Positions 38,326 through 50,573 of a DNA stretch of 59,877 nucleotides are shown one piece after another. Within the stretch, counting starts at the first letter, position 1, and every line of letters begins with the position of its first letter. The notes below the pieces were generated by a model. The model had not been told where the DNA came from. It did not search any database and was given only the letters and a program-made list of their open reading frames with translations. The position numbers and the translations under genes are program-made. Origin of the DNA: Rhodoferax sp. (lineage in GTDB: Bacteria; Pseudomonadota; Gammaproteobacteria; Burkholderiales; Burkholderiaceae_C). Location: assembly GCA_029866205.1 (NCBI GenBank), contig JARWZT010000005.1:1-59877 (forward strand), written 5' to 3'.

Positions 38326-38853
38326 ATGAGCGACCACAGCCACGCAGCAGCGCACGAAGAGGACCACACAGGCCCCGTCAAGAACCCTAAACAACTGTTG
38401 ATGGCGGTTTTTTTCTCTTTTGTGATTCCGATTTTCGTGATCATCGGCTTGGTCTATTACGTCAATTCGGCAAGCAAGCCCGCAGCCGGCACGGTCAACA
38501 TGGAAAAATCGGTAGCCGAGCGCATTCAAAAAGTAGGATCGGTAGAGATTCGTGATGCCAACCGGGAAATGAAATCAGGCGAAGAGGTTTACAAGGCCCA
38601 GTGTTCCGCCTGCCATGCGAACGGCGCGGCTGGTGCCCCCAAATTTGCAGATGCCGCCGCATGGGCTCCCCGTATCAAGACCGGCTATGAGACCCTGTTG
38701 AATTCAGCACTTAAAGGCAAGAATGCCATGGGTGCGCAAGGCGGCGGTGATTTTGCCGATTACGAAATTGCCCGCGCTGTGGTCTTCATGGCCAATGCCG
38801 GTGGCGCCAAGTTTTCTGAACCTGCAAAACCTGCGGCAGAAGCAGCCAAATAA
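38326..38853 (+). CDS. Membrane-anchored c-type cytochrome (cytochrome c5-like)
   Basis: A 175-aa protein with a His-rich cytoplasmic N-terminus, one transmembrane helix (about 25-47, LMAVFFSFVIPIFVIIGLVYYV) and a periplasmic monohaem domain. The haem site is CSACH in YKAQCSACHANGAAGAPKF; the distal Met is probably in KNAMGAQGGGDF. This is the c5 family common in betaproteobacteria and probably an electron carrier to a terminal oxidase. It has its own -10 upstream and a terminator directly after. Confidence 0.92.
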   Translation: MSDHSHAAAHEEDHTGPVKNPKQLLMAVFFSFVIPIFVIIGLVYYVNSASKPAAGTVNMEKSVAERIQKVGSVEIRDANREMKSGEEVYKAQCSACHANGAAGAPKFADAAAWAPRIKTGYETLLNSALKGKNAMGAQGGGDFADYEIARAVVFMANAGGAKFSEPAKPAAEAAK

Positions 38854-38870
38854 CACACCCCAAGTTCTTG

Positions 38871-38901
38871 AAAAAGCCGGCGCTTGCGTCGGCTTTTTTT
38901 A
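38871..38901 (+). terminator. Rho-independent terminator of the cytochrome c gene
   Basis: AAGCCGGCGC and GCGTCGGCTT form a hairpin followed by seven T bases (38894-38900). It ends just where the oppositely directed hypothetical gene has its stop codon, so the two transcripts converge here. Confidence 0.85.
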
Positions 38902-39444
38902 TTTCGAGTGGGAATGCCGTGCCTGCGGACTGGCACAAAAAGAGAAGCGAGCCGGTAAATCGGCCAACATGACGTCCTCAATCGACCAAGCAAGGCGCTC
39001 CAGCGTCAATGCCAGCGCATCGACGTCTTGGGTGTGTACCAAACCAAAGCCCGCCGACGTTTGCATATAGGCCCAGCCGTTTTCGTCCATCAGGCAACGC
39101 TCGAATTCGGCGCACTGCCCCGCATTGGAGGTGATGAGGCCGTTTTCATTGATGCGCCAGATATGTGGCGTCGCCTCAAGCTCCACAAACACGCGTTGTG
39201 GTCCGTTCTGAAAAAACCAACACCCCTCCTGATCGCCGGAGTAATTGCGCTCGATGAATTCGATCAACTTGGCATGCTGGAGCATGGAACCCTTGGCGCC
39301 CGGTCTGCCGCTGGCAAAGGCACCACTCGCCTGCGCGCGATCATCCCGCATATACCAGTTCCCGCGGGCATCCAGGCCCAACCAGCCATAGCAGTCGGGA
39401 ACATTGGGCCATTTGGCCATGGCTTGTTTTACGATGTCATCCAT
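38899..39444 (-). CDS. Conserved hypothetical protein (Burkholderiales type)
   Basis: A 181-aa cytosolic protein starting at ATG 39444 (MDDIVKQAMAKWPNVPDCYG). Recognisable conserved blocks are WLGLDARGNWYMRDD, EFIERNYSGDQEGCWFFQNG, RVFVELEATPHIWR and SAGFGLVHTQD. I have seen this protein next to YheT-type hydrolases in this order, but it carries no domain of known function. It is read in the same direction as the YheT-like gene, 29 bases after it. Confidence 0.78.
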   Translation of the reverse strand: MDDIVKQAMAKWPNVPDCYGWLGLDARGNWYMRDDRAQASGAFASGRPGAKGSMLQHAKLIEFIERNYSGDQEGCWFFQNGPQRVFVELEATPHIWRINENGLITSNAGQCAEFERCLMDENGWAYMQTSAGFGLVHTQDVDALALTLERLAWSIEDVMLADLPARFSFCASPQARHSHSK

Positions 39445-39473
39445 TCGGACAGTCCCTGCAGTGTGGCGGGTAT

Positions 39474-40442
39474 TTAGCGATTTTGCAGCAACCACGCGCC
39501 CACGGTCTGCGGTAGCCGGAACAGGCGACTCGGGAACGAACCCGAAGGAAATCCAACGTGACCACCTTCACGAGGTTGCCACAAGGTCACCCAATCACCC
39601 ACATCGCGAATGACGGGCAGCGAGGCGGCCGGCACAAAGGGATCGTTCAGCGCGTTAAGCACCAAGGCAGGTATCCGAATTCGGTGCAAACCGGGCTTGG
39701 CGGACGCATTGCGCCAATAGGCATCGGTATTCTTGAAACCATGTAACGGGGCGGTAAAAATATTGTCAAAGGCATACAGGTCTTTGGCGGCGCGCAGGGC
39801 ATCGCCATCAAACAGCCCGGGAAACTGGGCCAGCTTGCGCAAGGCTTTGGGCTTCATGCTCTGCAAGAACATGCGGGTATAAACTTGACGGTTGAATCCC
39901 TGACCGATGGACACACCGCTGGCAGCCAAGTCGACCGGCGCACATACCGAAGCAACGGCAGACACCACTTGCGCGGCCAGTGAACCCGATTCCTCTGCCC
40001 AGCGCAGCAACGCGTTGCCACCCAGCGAGATTCCCACCGCGAGCAAGGGGCCTACATGGCGTTGGCGTAATCGGTCGAGTATCCAACCGATCTCCTCGTA
40101 ATCACCGGAGTGGTAAGCCCGCGGAGCGTGGTTTAACTCACCGCTGCAGCCGCGAAAGTGCACCACCACATAAGCCATATGCTGGAGCCGCGCATACTCC
40201 GCGAACGACTCTGCATAGTGACTGCGTGAGGAACCCTCAAGTCCATGGAACAGCACCAATAAAGGGGCACCGTTCTGCACTTCACCCTGTTGCCAGTCGA
40301 GGTCAATAAAGTCCTGATCTGGCGTGTGCCAGCGTTCACGTTCGTATACCGGAGGCGTACCCGCGTAACGCTGCCCTACTTTGGCAGCCACGATGGTTTG
40401 CAAGTTGCCGCCGGGCAACCACCAAGGAGCGGAATAATTCAT
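39474..40442 (-). CDS. YheT-family alpha/beta hydrolase
   Basis: A 322-aa protein of the YheT/ABHD hydrolase group. The N-terminal WWLPGGNLQTIVAAK, the oxyanion LLVLFHGLEGSSRSHY, HFRGCSGELNHAPRAYHSGD and the nucleophile elbow GISLGGNALLRW are all characteristic. The Asp is in LVLNALNDPFVPA and the His in EGGHVGF. YheT-type enzymes are esterases with no settled physiological substrate. It lies downstream of the ATP synthase terminator and is probably transcribed independently. Confidence 0.9.
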   Translation of the reverse strand: MNYSAPWWLPGGNLQTIVAAKVGQRYAGTPPVYERERWHTPDQDFIDLDWQQGEVQNGAPLLVLFHGLEGSSRSHYAESFAEYARLQHMAYVVVHFRGCSGELNHAPRAYHSGDYEEIGWILDRLRQRHVGPLLAVGISLGGNALLRWAEESGSLAAQVVSAVASVCAPVDLAASGVSIGQGFNRQVYTRMFLQSMKPKALRKLAQFPGLFDGDALRAAKDLYAFDNIFTAPLHGFKNTDAYWRNASAKPGLHRIRIPALVLNALNDPFVPAASLPVIRDVGDWVTLWQPREGGHVGFPSGSFPSRLFRLPQTVGAWLLQNR

Positions 40443-40455
40443 AGGCGAGTGAACA

Positions 40456-40484
40456 ACAAAAAGCCGCCCGAAGGCGGCTTTTAA
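40456..40484 (-). terminator. Rho-independent terminator of the ATP synthase operon
   Basis: AAAAGCCGCC (40459-40468) pairs with GGCGGCTTTT (40473-40482) around CGAA. On the minus strand the stem runs into TTTTTGTTG, so it ends the atp transcript about 20 bases after the atpC stop. Confidence 0.88.
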
Positions 40485-40504
40485 GCGCTGGGGCGAAGCG
40501 GGGA

Positions 40505-40921
40505 TCAGCGATTGTGCTGAAATTTTCGCAAGGCCGCCAGTTGGGCCGCCAGCATCACGAGCTCTGACTGTGCAACAGCCAGATCTATGTCACTTTTGGC
40601 ATTTTTGATCGCTTCCTGGGCCAAGGCCTTAGCGGCATTGGCCTTTTCCTCGTCCAGATCCTTGCCACGAATGGCAGTATCAGACAGCACCGTCACACGA
40701 TTCGGCTGCACCTCAATAATGCCACCGGCCACAAAGACAAACTCTTCGCTGCCATCGGCCTTTTCAATGCGCACCGATCCCGGCTTGATGCGAGTGATCA
40801 GCGGAGTGTGACGAGGATAGATACCTAGCTCGCCAGCCTCTCCGGGCAATGCAACAAAACGTGCTTCACCAGAGAAGATGGATTCTTCGGCACTGACCAC
40901 ATCGACGTGGATGGTGTTCAT
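40505..40921 (-). CDS. atpC: ATP synthase F1 epsilon subunit
   Basis: The 138-aa epsilon subunit sits on the central stalk and inhibits ATP hydrolysis. The N-terminal beta-sandwich is recognisable ([56 protein letters not shown]). It is followed by the two-helix C-terminal arm ([19 protein letters not shown]). Last gene of atpIBEFHAGDC, three bases after atpD. Confidence 0.97.
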   Translation of the reverse strand: MNTIHVDVVSAEESIFSGEARFVALPGEAGELGIYPRHTPLITRIKPGSVRIEKADGSEEFVFVAGGIIEVQPNRVTVLSDTAIRGKDLDEEKANAAKALAQEAIKNAKSDIDLAVAQSELVMLAAQLAALRKFQHNR

Positions 40922-40924
40922 GAC

Positions 40925-42370
<1,446 letters not shown>

Positions 42371-42395
42371 TTACTCTCGACTAGCGCTGCGGGGG

Positions 42396-43274
42396 TTAAA
42401 CCGCTGCAGCTCCGGCCACAATTTCGGACAACTCTTTGGTGATCGCTGCCTGGCGGGTTTTGTTGTAAACCAACTTCAACTCGCCAATCACGCTGCCTGC
42501 GTTATCGGTGGCCGCCTTCATGGCAACCATACGCGCGGACTGCTCAGATGCCATGTTTTCAGCGACCGCCTGATAGACCAAAGCCTCAACGTAACGCATC
42601 AGCAAATCATCAATCACGGACTGGGCATCGGGCTCATAGAGGTAATCCCAGCCATGCTGTGTACCGCTGGCAGCCGTTTGCGCATGCATCTCATCGGCAG
42701 ACAAAGGCAACAACTGCTGCACCACCGCCTCTTGCTTCATGGTGTTGATGAACTTGGTGTAGCACAAGTACACCGCATTCACTTCGCCCTTGGCATAAGC
42801 GTCCAGCAACACCTTGACGGGGCCAATCAACTTTTCCAGATGTGGCGTGTCACCGAGCTGAGTCGCATGCGACACAACGGTTGCACCCACTCGGTTCAAG
42901 AACCCCAAGCCCTTGTTGCCAATGGCCACAGCACTCACACCGACGCCAGCAGCCTGCAAGTCTTTCAACTTGCTGGTGACACCACGCAGGACGTTGGTGT
43001 TCATGCCACCGCACAGACCTTTATCCGTCGTTACAACGATAAAACCCGTGTTCTTGGCGTTGTTGGTTCGCATGAAGGCATGCGTGTACTCGGGATTGGC
43101 CTGGCCCAGGTTTGAGGCGATGTTGCGAATCTTTTCGCTGTAAGGCCGAGCCGCACGCATCCGCTCCTGCGCCTTGCGCATTTTGGAGGCGGCCACCATT
43201 TCCATGGCTTTAGTGATCTTACGGGTGTTCTCCACCGATTTGATCTTGCCGCGTATTTCCTTACCTGCTGCCAT
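42396..43274 (-). CDS. atpG: ATP synthase F1 gamma subunit
   Basis: The rotor shaft of F1. The 292-aa protein has the N-terminal helix [20 protein letters not shown], the mid-region [16 protein letters not shown] and the C-terminal helix with [20 protein letters not shown], which penetrates the alpha3beta3 head. It lies between atpA and atpD, as in all proteobacterial atp operons. Confidence 0.97.
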   Translation of the reverse strand: MAAGKEIRGKIKSVENTRKITKAMEMVAASKMRKAQERMRAARPYSEKIRNIASNLGQANPEYTHAFMRTNNAKNTGFIVVTTDKGLCGGMNTNVLRGVTSKLKDLQAAGVGVSAVAIGNKGLGFLNRVGATVVSHATQLGDTPHLEKLIGPVKVLLDAYAKGEVNAVYLCYTKFINTMKQEAVVQQLLPLSADEMHAQTAASGTQHGWDYLYEPDAQSVIDDLLMRYVEALVYQAVAENMASEQSARMVAMKAATDNAGSVIGELKLVYNKTRQAAITKELSEIVAGAAAV

Positions 43275-43303
43275 TCGAGGCTCCTTGGGTCATCAGATTC
43301 GGA

Positions 43304-44857
43304 TTAGGCGAAAGTCTTTTTGAATGCGGTGATCGCAGCATTCAATTCAGCTTCAGCATCCTTGTCCATGGCCTTGTCAGCTTCGAGCTTGGCCAACAGG
43401 GCGGCGTGCTTGTCTTTGAGATAAGCGTGCATACCGTGTTCAAAAGCCAGCACCTTCTTGACTTCGATATCGTCCATGAAACCCTTGTTCACCGAGAACA
43501 GCGTGGCGCCCATCAAGCTGATGGTCAGTGGGCTGTACTGGGCTTGCTTCAGCAATTCGGTCACGCGGGCACCGCGGTCCAGTTGCTTACGGGTGGCTTC
43601 GTCGAGGTCCGAGGCAAACTGCGCAAACGCAGCCAACTCACGGTACTGTGCCAGGTCGGTACGGATACCGCCAGAAAGGTTCTTCACCAGTTTGGTCTGA
43701 GCAGCACCACCGACGCGGGACACCGAGATACCGGCGTTGATCGCAGGACGGATACCCGCATTGAACAACGAGGTTTCCAGGAAGATCTGGCCATCAGTAA
43801 TCGAAATCACGTTGGTCGGCACGAACGCCGAAACGTCACCCGCCTGGGTTTCGATAATGGGCAACGCGGTGAGAGAACCGGTCTTGCCTTTGACTTCGCC
43901 TTTGGTAAAGTCTTCGACGTACTTTGCGTTCACGCGAGCGGCACGCTCCAGCAGACGGCTATGGAGATAGAACACGTCGCCAGGGTAGGCTTCGCGACCC
44001 GGTGGGCGGCGCAGCAACAACGAGACCTGGCGATACGCCACCGCTTGCTTGGACAGATCGTCATACACGATCAAAGCGTCTTCGCCGCGGTCACGGAAAT
44101 ATTCGCCCATGGTGCAGCCTGAATAGGCCGACACGAACTGCATGGCTGCAGATTCAGAGGCTGTTGCCGCCACCACGATGGTGTATTCCATCGCGCCAGC
44201 CTGCTCCAGTGCGCGCACCACGTTCTTGACAGAAGACGCTTTCTGGCCAATCGCGACGTACACGCAGGTCATGTTCTGACCCTTCTGGTTGATGATCGCG
44301 TCAATCGCAACGGCAGTTTTGCCGGTCTGACGGTCACCAATGATCAGTTCGCGCTGGCCGCGACCCACGGGCACCATGGAGTCAATGGACTTCAGGCCGG
44401 TTTGCATTGGCTGGCTGACCGACTCGCGGGCAATAACGCCAGGCGCAACTTTCTCGATCACGTCGGTCATCTTGGCATTGATAGGACCCTTGCCGTCGAT
44501 TGGCTGGCCCAGCGCATTGACCACACGGCCTTTGAGCTCGGGACCGACGGGCACTTCCAAAATACGGCCCGTGCACTTGACGGTATCACCTTCAGAGATG
44601 TGCTCGTACTCACCCAAAATCACGGAGCCAACAGAGTCACGCTCAAGATTAAGCGCCAGGCCGTAGGTTGGCAAACCGTCGCTTCCAGCCGGAAATTCCA
44701 GCATTTCACCCTGCATCACATCGGACAAGCCGTGGATGCGGCAAATACCGTCGGTCACGGACACCACGGTACCCTGATTGCGGATGTCAGCGCTTGCGGA
44801 CAGTCCCTCAATACGGCTCTTGATCAATTCAGAGATTTCTGCGGGATTGAGTTGCAT
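43304..44857 (-). CDS. atpA: ATP synthase F1 alpha subunit
   Basis: Regulatory nucleotide-binding subunit of F1. The 517-aa protein has Walker [14 protein letters not shown] and the arginine-finger region [15 protein letters not shown], and starts [20 protein letters not shown]. It is complete and of usual length for the family, followed by atpG after 29 bases. Confidence 0.98.
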   Translation of the reverse strand: MQLNPAEISELIKSRIEGLSASADIRNQGTVVSVTDGICRIHGLSDVMQGEMLEFPAGSDGLPTYGLALNLERDSVGSVILGEYEHISEGDTVKCTGRILEVPVGPELKGRVVNALGQPIDGKGPINAKMTDVIEKVAPGVIARESVSQPMQTGLKSIDSMVPVGRGQRELIIGDRQTGKTAVAIDAIINQKGQNMTCVYVAIGQKASSVKNVVRALEQAGAMEYTIVVAATASESAAMQFVSAYSGCTMGEYFRDRGEDALIVYDDLSKQAVAYRQVSLLLRRPPGREAYPGDVFYLHSRLLERAARVNAKYVEDFTKGEVKGKTGSLTALPIIETQAGDVSAFVPTNVISITDGQIFLETSLFNAGIRPAINAGISVSRVGGAAQTKLVKNLSGGIRTDLAQYRELAAFAQFASDLDEATRKQLDRGARVTELLKQAQYSPLTISLMGATLFSVNKGFMDDIEVKKVLAFEHGMHAYLKDKHAALLAKLEADKAMDKDAEAELNAAITAFKKTFA

Positions 44858-44906
44858 GACTCTTTCCTTCTTTCTTTGGTTAGGCCTAAGGCTTGGGGCT
44901 TGCGCC

Positions 44907-45437
44907 TCAAGCGGTCAGAGCCACTTTCATTTGTTCCAGACGGGCCTTGACTGAGGTGTCAAGAACTTCGTCACCCACCACCACGCGAATGCCGCCGATC
45001 AACTCGGGCTGCAATTCCACAGTGACATTCAACTTGCGGTTAAAGCGCTTTTCCAAGCTCAAGGCCACATCGGCCAGCACCGATGCGTCGATTGGAAAGG
45101 CGCTAAATACGACCGCGTCAGACGATCCACTCTGGGCATTTTTCAGTACCCGGAACTGGAGCGCGATTTCAGGCAAGGCATTCAGCCGACCGTTTTCAAT
45201 GACGGTGCGCAGGAAGTTCTTGGCCTGGTCATTCAGCGGAGACTTGGCAACACCAGAAACCACATCAAACACATCGCTTGAAGAAACTTTCGGGCTATCG
45301 GCAAACTGCAGAAGTTGCGGGTTGGCAGCAATGGCCGCCAACTCTTCAACCCATACTGCGACATTCGCCAGTTCGGACGCAGAAGCCTTGTACAGCGCTT
45401 CGGCGTAAGGCCTTGCAATAGTGGCGAGTTCAGCCAT
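44907..45437 (-). CDS. atpH: ATP synthase F1 delta subunit
   Basis: Stator protein joining F1 to the b subunits. The 176-aa protein begins [20 protein letters not shown] and ends with the conserved hydrophobic block [20 protein letters not shown]. It sits between atpF and atpA. Length and ends agree with the family. Confidence 0.96.
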   Translation of the reverse strand: MAELATIARPYAEALYKASASELANVAVWVEELAAIAANPQLLQFADSPKVSSSDVFDVVSGVAKSPLNDQAKNFLRTVIENGRLNALPEIALQFRVLKNAQSGSSDAVVFSAFPIDASVLADVALSLEKRFNRKLNVTVELQPELIGGIRVVVGDEVLDTSVKARLEQMKVALTA

Positions 45438-45446
45438 GGCGTCCTC

Positions 45447-45917
45447 TTACAGCTCAGTCTTCAGGCGAGCCAACAGATCCGCATGAACGCCAGCATTGAC
45501 TTCTTTGCGAAGAATCTGCTCTGCACCCTTGACGGCCAGCGCAGCAACTTGCTCGCGCAGTGCCTCACGGGCTTTGACGGTTTGCTGCTCAGCTTCAACC
45601 TTGGCGGCAGCAATGATCTTGTTGCCCTCTTCGGTTGCCTTGGTTTTTGCTTCTTCCACAATGGACTGCGCACGGCGCTCGGCATCCGCCAGACGCGATG
45701 CAGTCTCGTTGCGTGACTTGACCAGCTCGTCTTCCACACGCTTGTTGGCGTTGGTCAACTCTGCTTTTGCCTTGTCAGCCGCGGCGAGTCCATCGGCGAT
45801 TTTCTGCGCGCGTTCGTCCAGAGCACCTGCAATCGGGGGCCACACGAGTTTCATCGTGAAAACCACCAACAGGAAAAACACTGCCAGTTGCGCGAAGAAT
45901 GTTGCGTTAATACTCAC
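45447..45917 (-). CDS. atpF: ATP synthase F0 b subunit
   Basis: Peripheral stalk subunit with one N-terminal membrane helix ([20 protein letters not shown]) and a long charged coiled coil (about 30-150). The 156-aa length is typical. It starts 36 bases after atpE and ends nine bases before atpH. Confidence 0.97.
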   Translation of the reverse strand: MSINATFFAQLAVFFLLVVFTMKLVWPPIAGALDERAQKIADGLAAADKAKAELTNANKRVEDELVKSRNETASRLADAERRAQSIVEEAKTKATEEGNKIIAAAKVEAEQQTVKAREALREQVAALAVKGAEQILRKEVNAGVHADLLARLKTEL

Positions 45918-45953
45918 AACAACACCTCTTTCAGTTAGATGAGGCGGAAGGGA

Positions 45954-46244
<291 letters not shown>

Positions 46245-47132
46245 TCAGTGGTGGTCGTGGGCCTGTCCCACGTACACCAGCGTCAACATCATGAAGATGA
46301 AGGCCTGCAGCGCGACAATCAATATATGAAATATCGCCCAACCGGTTCCTGCAATCACATGACCAAACCACAATGCAATGCCCGTGGCCGAACCAAAACC
46401 GACCGCACCCATCAGCGCGATCAACATGAACACCAGCTCGCCGGCATACATATTTCCGAACAACCGCATGCCGTGTGAGACGGTCTTGGCGGTAAATTCA
46501 ATCAGTTGCATTGCCAGATTCAAAACTCCGAGAATCAAGGCAAAGATCGGATTTTTGCTGGTACCAAAGGGGGCAGTAACCAACTCATGGGCCCAGCCCA
46601 TAGCACCTTTGATTTTGATGTTGTAGTACAAACACACCAACAGTACTGCAGTAGACATACCCAGCGTCATTGACAAATCTGCAGTGGGCACGACACGCAT
46701 GTAAGCATGGTGGACGTCACCACCAGCAGCACCATAAATTGCCTCCCAAATCAGGGGCAGCAGATCTACCGGCAAAAAGTCCATGGAGTTCATCAGGAAC
46801 ACCCATACAAAGACCGTCAGCGCCAAAGGACCTACGAATTTACGCGACTCAGCGTTGTGAATGATTCCTTTGGCTTGCGTATCCACCATCTCCAGCAGAA
46901 TTTCTACCGCCGCTTGCATACGCCCGGGAACACCGGAGGTGGCGCTGCGGGCTACGCGCCACATCAAGAACATACCAAGCACGCCCAGCAACACCGACCA
47001 AAAAATGGAGTCGAGGTTGAAGACCGAAAAGTCAATCACCCCGGATTGCTTCTGGGACTGCAAGTGGGTCAGGTGGTGACCAATGTACTCACCAGCGGTG
47101 GGCCCTTGCGCAGCGTGTTCTTCAGCAGCCAT
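46245..47132 (-). CDS. atpB: ATP synthase F0 a subunit
   Basis: The 295-aa channel subunit, with five or six membrane helices. The essential Arg lies in the penultimate helix segment (AKTVSHGMRLFGNMYAGELV), and the C-terminal helix ends in the GWAIFHILIVALQAFIFMML pattern. The N-terminus is longer than in E. coli, as usual in betaproteobacteria. It follows atpI by 39 bases. Confidence 0.97.
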   Translation of the reverse strand: MAAEEHAAQGPTAGEYIGHHLTHLQSQKQSGVIDFSVFNLDSIFWSVLLGVLGMFLMWRVARSATSGVPGRMQAAVEILLEMVDTQAKGIIHNAESRKFVGPLALTVFVWVFLMNSMDFLPVDLLPLIWEAIYGAAGGDVHHAYMRVVPTADLSMTLGMSTAVLLVCLYYNIKIKGAMGWAHELVTAPFGTSKNPIFALILGVLNLAMQLIEFTAKTVSHGMRLFGNMYAGELVFMLIALMGAVGFGSATGIALWFGHVIAGTGWAIFHILIVALQAFIFMMLTLVYVGQAHDHH

Positions 47133-47171
47133 CAGTTACTCTTGTCAGTTACTTTTGCCGTTAAGCGTTTG

Positions 47172-47642
47172 TTAATCTTTAACTGGTTGCCGCTTGCCCT
47201 TGAAGAGCAGCGCCAGCCAATACACCTTGATCGTGACCACGAAGCCCACCAACATGGCAGGCCAATTCAGGCCAACTACCCAACGATGTGAAGCCCATAG
47301 GACAGACACCGTCACAAAAATCTTTACCAGCTCCCAGACAAAAAAACTGGTCACCGCGTTTGCGGGATTCAAAGCAGCAAATCGCCCTGTTAAACCACGC
47401 GCAAACAAAGCCCCTGGAACAATCACCGCCAAGGCACCGCAGAAGGCCGAAACGCCCGTAATGGTGCTTTGCGTTATCCCCCAAGCCAACCCTGATACCA
47501 ACAAGCCCATCGCTACCTGACCCATCACCACCCACCAGGGCGAGAAGGACGGATGCTCTTGCCTGAACTTCAAAGCCTGCTCGGCGTTCAGCGAAATGAA
47601 CCCGTCTTCTTCTGAATGTTCAGTATCCAGCAGAGGCTGCAT
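47172..47642 (-). CDS. atpI: ATP synthase assembly protein AtpI
   Basis: A 156-aa membrane protein with four predicted helices, first gene of the atp operon. AtpI helps assemble the c-ring. The family is weakly conserved; identification rests on position, size, topology and the FARGLTGRFAALNPANAVTSFFVWELVKI segment with its charged motifs. The start is ATG 47642. Confidence 0.88.
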   Translation of the reverse strand: MQPLLDTEHSEEDGFISLNAEQALKFRQEHPSFSPWWVVMGQVAMGLLVSGLAWGITQSTITGVSAFCGALAVIVPGALFARGLTGRFAALNPANAVTSFFVWELVKIFVTVSVLWASHRWVVGLNWPAMLVGFVVTIKVYWLALLFKGKRQPVKD

Positions 47643-47695
47643 TGTCCGTATCCAAGATTACACGCGCTTTACAAAAAAGTTCAGCGCAGCCTTCG

Positions 47696-47701
47696 ATTAT
47701 A
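47696..47701 (-). promoter_or_regulatory. Consensus -10 element of the ATP synthase operon
   Basis: The minus strand reads TATAAT (complement of 47696-47701), 54 bases ahead of the atpI start. No -35 with 17-base spacing is obvious; GCGGTT lies at that distance. This is the only strong -10 in the atpI-ybeD divergent gap. Confidence 0.6.
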
Positions 47702-47788
47702 CGCAGGAAGTTAGGGCAAACCGCCACCTACTTGGTACGCCGTGCTGCCGTTAGACTGTTGTTTTTATTCACCAAACATTTTTCCACC

Positions 47789-48094
47789 ATGGGGCAACCG
47801 CCTTTTTCTTCAGTCAAGGGTGAGTCTGGCGCTGTGCCACCCTCACTGATTGTTTATCCGTCCGCATTTCCCATCAAAGTTTTGGGGCGGCGGGTTGATG
47901 GTTTGGTTCACGCCATCAGCACCATTGCGAAAGCCTTTGATCCCTTGTTTGACGCATCGACGATTGAGTTGCGCGAGAGCAAGGGTGGAAATTACTTGGG
48001 CGTAACGATCACGGTGACCGCGACGAGCCGCGATCAACTCGATGAGCTGTACCGCACGCTGAGCACGCATCCCATGGTCAAGGTGGTCCTTTAA
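47789..48094 (+). CDS. DUF493/YbeD-family protein
   Basis: A 101-aa protein starting at ATG 47789 ([20 protein letters not shown]). It belongs to the DUF493 (YbeD) family: [42 protein letters not shown] and HPMVKVVL are the conserved blocks of its ferredoxin-like fold. In E. coli ybeD lies directly before lipB, as here. Its molecular role is unresolved, perhaps allosteric. It is read divergently from the atp operon. Confidence 0.93.
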   Translation: MGQPPFSSVKGESGAVPPSLIVYPSAFPIKVLGRRVDGLVHAISTIAKAFDPLFDASTIELRESKGGNYLGVTITVTATSRDQLDELYRTLSTHPMVKVVL

Positions 48095-48107
48095 GTACGG
48101 CCAATCC

Positions 48108-48806
48108 ATGGAACTTTTGCATTTGGGGCGGGTGGATTACGCCACCACGCTGGCTGCCATGCAGGAATTTACCCGTCAACGCATTGGCCAAGGCAATGGC
48201 GGCTCGGAAGATGCGCTGTGGATATGCGAACACGACCCCGTTTTCACCCAAGGCGTGGCGGGCAGGCCCGAACATCTGCTGAACATCCCATCAATCCCCG
48301 TCGTTCAAACAGACCGGGGCGGCCAAGTCACCTTTCATGGTCCTGGCCAAGTGGTTGCCTATCCCTTGCTAGACCTCAAGCGGACAGGCTATTTTGTCAA
48401 AGAGTACGTGTATCGGCTTGAGGAAGCTCTGATCCGCACGCTTCGGCACTTTGGCATCACCGGACACCGCGTGGATGGCGCGCCAGGAATTTACGTTGAT
48501 TTGGCAGATCCGTTTGGTCACACCCGTTTGCCACAGCATCCCAAAAAGTCGGGCGAAGGCAGGGCAAAGCCCGAGTTCAGCGGGCTAGGGAAAATTGCGG
48601 CGTTGGGTATCAAGGTCAGCCGAAACTGCACTTACCATGGTGCTGCACTGAATGTCCGGATGGATTTGACGCCGTTTTACTGCATCAACCCATGCGGCTA
48701 TGCAGGTCTGCAGACGGTTGATCTTTCGACAATTGGCGTTGCGGTCGACATGGCGGATGTGGCCAAGGTCCTGGCCCACAAATTGATAATCCACTTAACT
48801 CCTTGA
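48108..48806 (+). CDS. lipB: Octanoyl-[acyl-carrier-protein]:protein transferase LipB
   Basis: LipB moves octanoate from ACP to the lipoyl domains of E2 and GcvH. The 232-aa protein has [20 protein letters not shown] with the conserved Lys in [20 protein letters not shown] and the catalytic Cys in INPCGYAGL. It sits 13 bases after the ybeD-like gene and is followed by lipA, forming the complete lipoylation unit. Confidence 0.97.
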   Translation: MELLHLGRVDYATTLAAMQEFTRQRIGQGNGGSEDALWICEHDPVFTQGVAGRPEHLLNIPSIPVVQTDRGGQVTFHGPGQVVAYPLLDLKRTGYFVKEYVYRLEEALIRTLRHFGITGHRVDGAPGIYVDLADPFGHTRLPQHPKKSGEGRAKPEFSGLGKIAALGIKVSRNCTYHGAALNVRMDLTPFYCINPCGYAGLQTVDLSTIGVAVDMADVAKVLAHKLIIHLTP

Positions 48807-48856
48807 GCGCGGTAAGTCCACCCGTCTTTCTGCGCCAGCCCACTCTGACTCCCTCC

Positions 48857-49885
48857 ATGATCTCAAAAACCATCACTTCTCCCGGCAACGCCACGGTGCG
48901 GGAAGCGCAGTCGCAGCAAGACTACAACGCGTCGGCCAAGCAAAAGGCGGCCGCCAAGCTTTCACGTATCCCGATCAAGGTGCAAGCAGGCGAAGTGCTT
49001 AAAAAGCCCGACTGGATTCGGGTCAAAGCGGCGTCGCCCAGTACCCGTTTTTATGAAATTAAGGACGTGTTGCGCGCCAACAAACTGGTGACCGTCTGTG
49101 AAGAAGCGAGCTGCCCCAACATTGGCGAGTGTTTTGGCAAAGGCACGGCCACCTTCATGATCATGGGCGACAAATGCACGCGTCGTTGCCCGTTTTGCGA
49201 TGTGGGCCACGGTCGACCCGATCCTCTGGACGCCAATGAGCCGGACAACCTGGCCAAGACCATCGCAGAGCTAAAGCTCAAGTACGTGGTCATCACCAGC
49301 GTTGACCGTGACGACTTGCGCGATGGCGGTGCGGGCCACTTTGTGGAGTGCATCCGCAAAACCCGAGCGCTCTCGCCACAGACCCAAATTGAGGTGCTCG
49401 TACCCGACTTTCGGGGTCGGGACGACCGCGCGCTGGAGATATTAAAGGCCGCGCCACCCGATGTCATGAACCACAATCTGGAGACGATTCCCCGTCTCTA
49501 CAAAGAGGCTCGCCCAGGCTCGGACTACCAGTTCAGCCTGAATCTACTCAAGAAATTCAAGGCGCTTTTTCCCAACGTACCAACCAAGAGCGGGCTGATG
49601 GTGGGACTGGGCGAAACCGATGAAGAAATTCTGGAAGTGATGCGCGATATGCGCGCCCACGACATTGAAATGCTGACCATTGGCCAGTACCTGGCACCCA
49701 GCACCAGCCACCTGCCGGTGCGCCGCTACGTGCACCCGGACACCTTCAAAATGTTTGAGACAAAAGCCTACGAAATGGGGTTCAAGCATGCCGCCGTGGG
49801 TGCCATGGTGCGCTCCAGCTACCACGCCGATGTACAGGCCGGCCACGCGCTAGGCGCGACAGCAGGTCTACTGCCGACGCTCTGA
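48857..49885 (+). CDS. lipA: Lipoyl synthase LipA
   Basis: Radical-SAM enzyme that inserts two sulfur atoms into octanoyl groups. The 342-aa protein starts at ATG 48857; a TTG at 48803, overlapping lipB, would add 18 residues without homology. The auxiliary cluster cysteines are in [13 protein letters not shown] and the radical-SAM motif is [13 protein letters not shown]. The C-terminal serine region is [15 protein letters not shown]. Downstream of lipB by 50 bases. Confidence 0.97.
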   Translation: MISKTITSPGNATVREAQSQQDYNASAKQKAAAKLSRIPIKVQAGEVLKKPDWIRVKAASPSTRFYEIKDVLRANKLVTVCEEASCPNIGECFGKGTATFMIMGDKCTRRCPFCDVGHGRPDPLDANEPDNLAKTIAELKLKYVVITSVDRDDLRDGGAGHFVECIRKTRALSPQTQIEVLVPDFRGRDDRALEILKAAPPDVMNHNLETIPRLYKEARPGSDYQFSLNLLKKFKALFPNVPTKSGLMVGLGETDEEILEVMRDMRAHDIEMLTIGQYLAPSTSHLPVRRYVHPDTFKMFETKAYEMGFKHAAVGAMVRSSYHADVQAGHALGATAGLLPTL

Positions 49886-49894
49886 AATTGAAGT

Positions 49895-50410
49895 CTAAAA
49901 GCTGTTGGGTTTGGCGAAACCGGCTTCGGCCCAAGCCAGTGCGCTGGCGCGGTTAAGTTTGAAATTCGGTGGGACCCGCGCGCTTGCCAGAGGCTGGCCC
50001 TGTTCATCTGCCGCGCTCAGGTTTGCCCGGGGGTTTTCATCGTCGGGCTCGATGTCCAATGTCACCGTGACGCGCCCGGCGCCCACGGTGACTTCGATGC
50101 TTTGGTGCAAAGACGCGTGCAACTGCTGCTCGCTTCGACGCACGAATTCATGTGCAGTTTTGACCAGGGTGCTAAAAGCGTTGCCATCGAGGGGCTTGGG
50201 GTTTTTCTTATCGCGGCCCATAGTCCAAGGCCCCACCAGTGCGGGCTCTGAGGCACCATCTTTGGTCATTGCCACCGCCCAACCATCGTCGTCTTCATTT
50301 TTGACAACGCGGGCGGTCCAACCGTCGGCGCTCCAAAGGCGGGGTTCCTGGCTTTTGGGGATTTCGTCGGTCACTGCGGCCTTGGGCTTGAGGTAAGAGT
50401 TGGCTGGCAA
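49895..50410 (-). CDS. Conserved hypothetical protein
   Basis: A 171-aa soluble protein without signal peptide or membrane segment. The start is ATG 50408-50410. Conserved-looking blocks are SADGWTARVVKNEDDDGWAV, GRDKKNPKPLDGNAFSTLVK and VTVTLDIEPDDENPRANLSA. It is Burkholderiales-like in composition and convergent with lipA (nine bases between stops). No function can be assigned. Confidence 0.72.
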   Translation of the reverse strand: MPANSYLKPKAAVTDEIPKSQEPRLWSADGWTARVVKNEDDDGWAVAMTKDGASEPALVGPWTMGRDKKNPKPLDGNAFSTLVKTAHEFVRRSEQQLHASLHQSIEVTVGAGRVTVTLDIEPDDENPRANLSAADEQGQPLASARVPPNFKLNRASALAWAEAGFAKPNSF

Positions 50411-50573
50411 AACACGCTACCAGCAGCGGCGTCCATACTAACGCAGCATCGGGGCCTTGCGTACACTCGGGCGCTGCCTTCAAGCGATGACGTCGCTCAT
50501 ACGCGCGTTCAGGCATGAACCAGCCACAACTTTTTTCCTTTTCTTCTTCCATTACTCTTCACACCGCCCGCTC

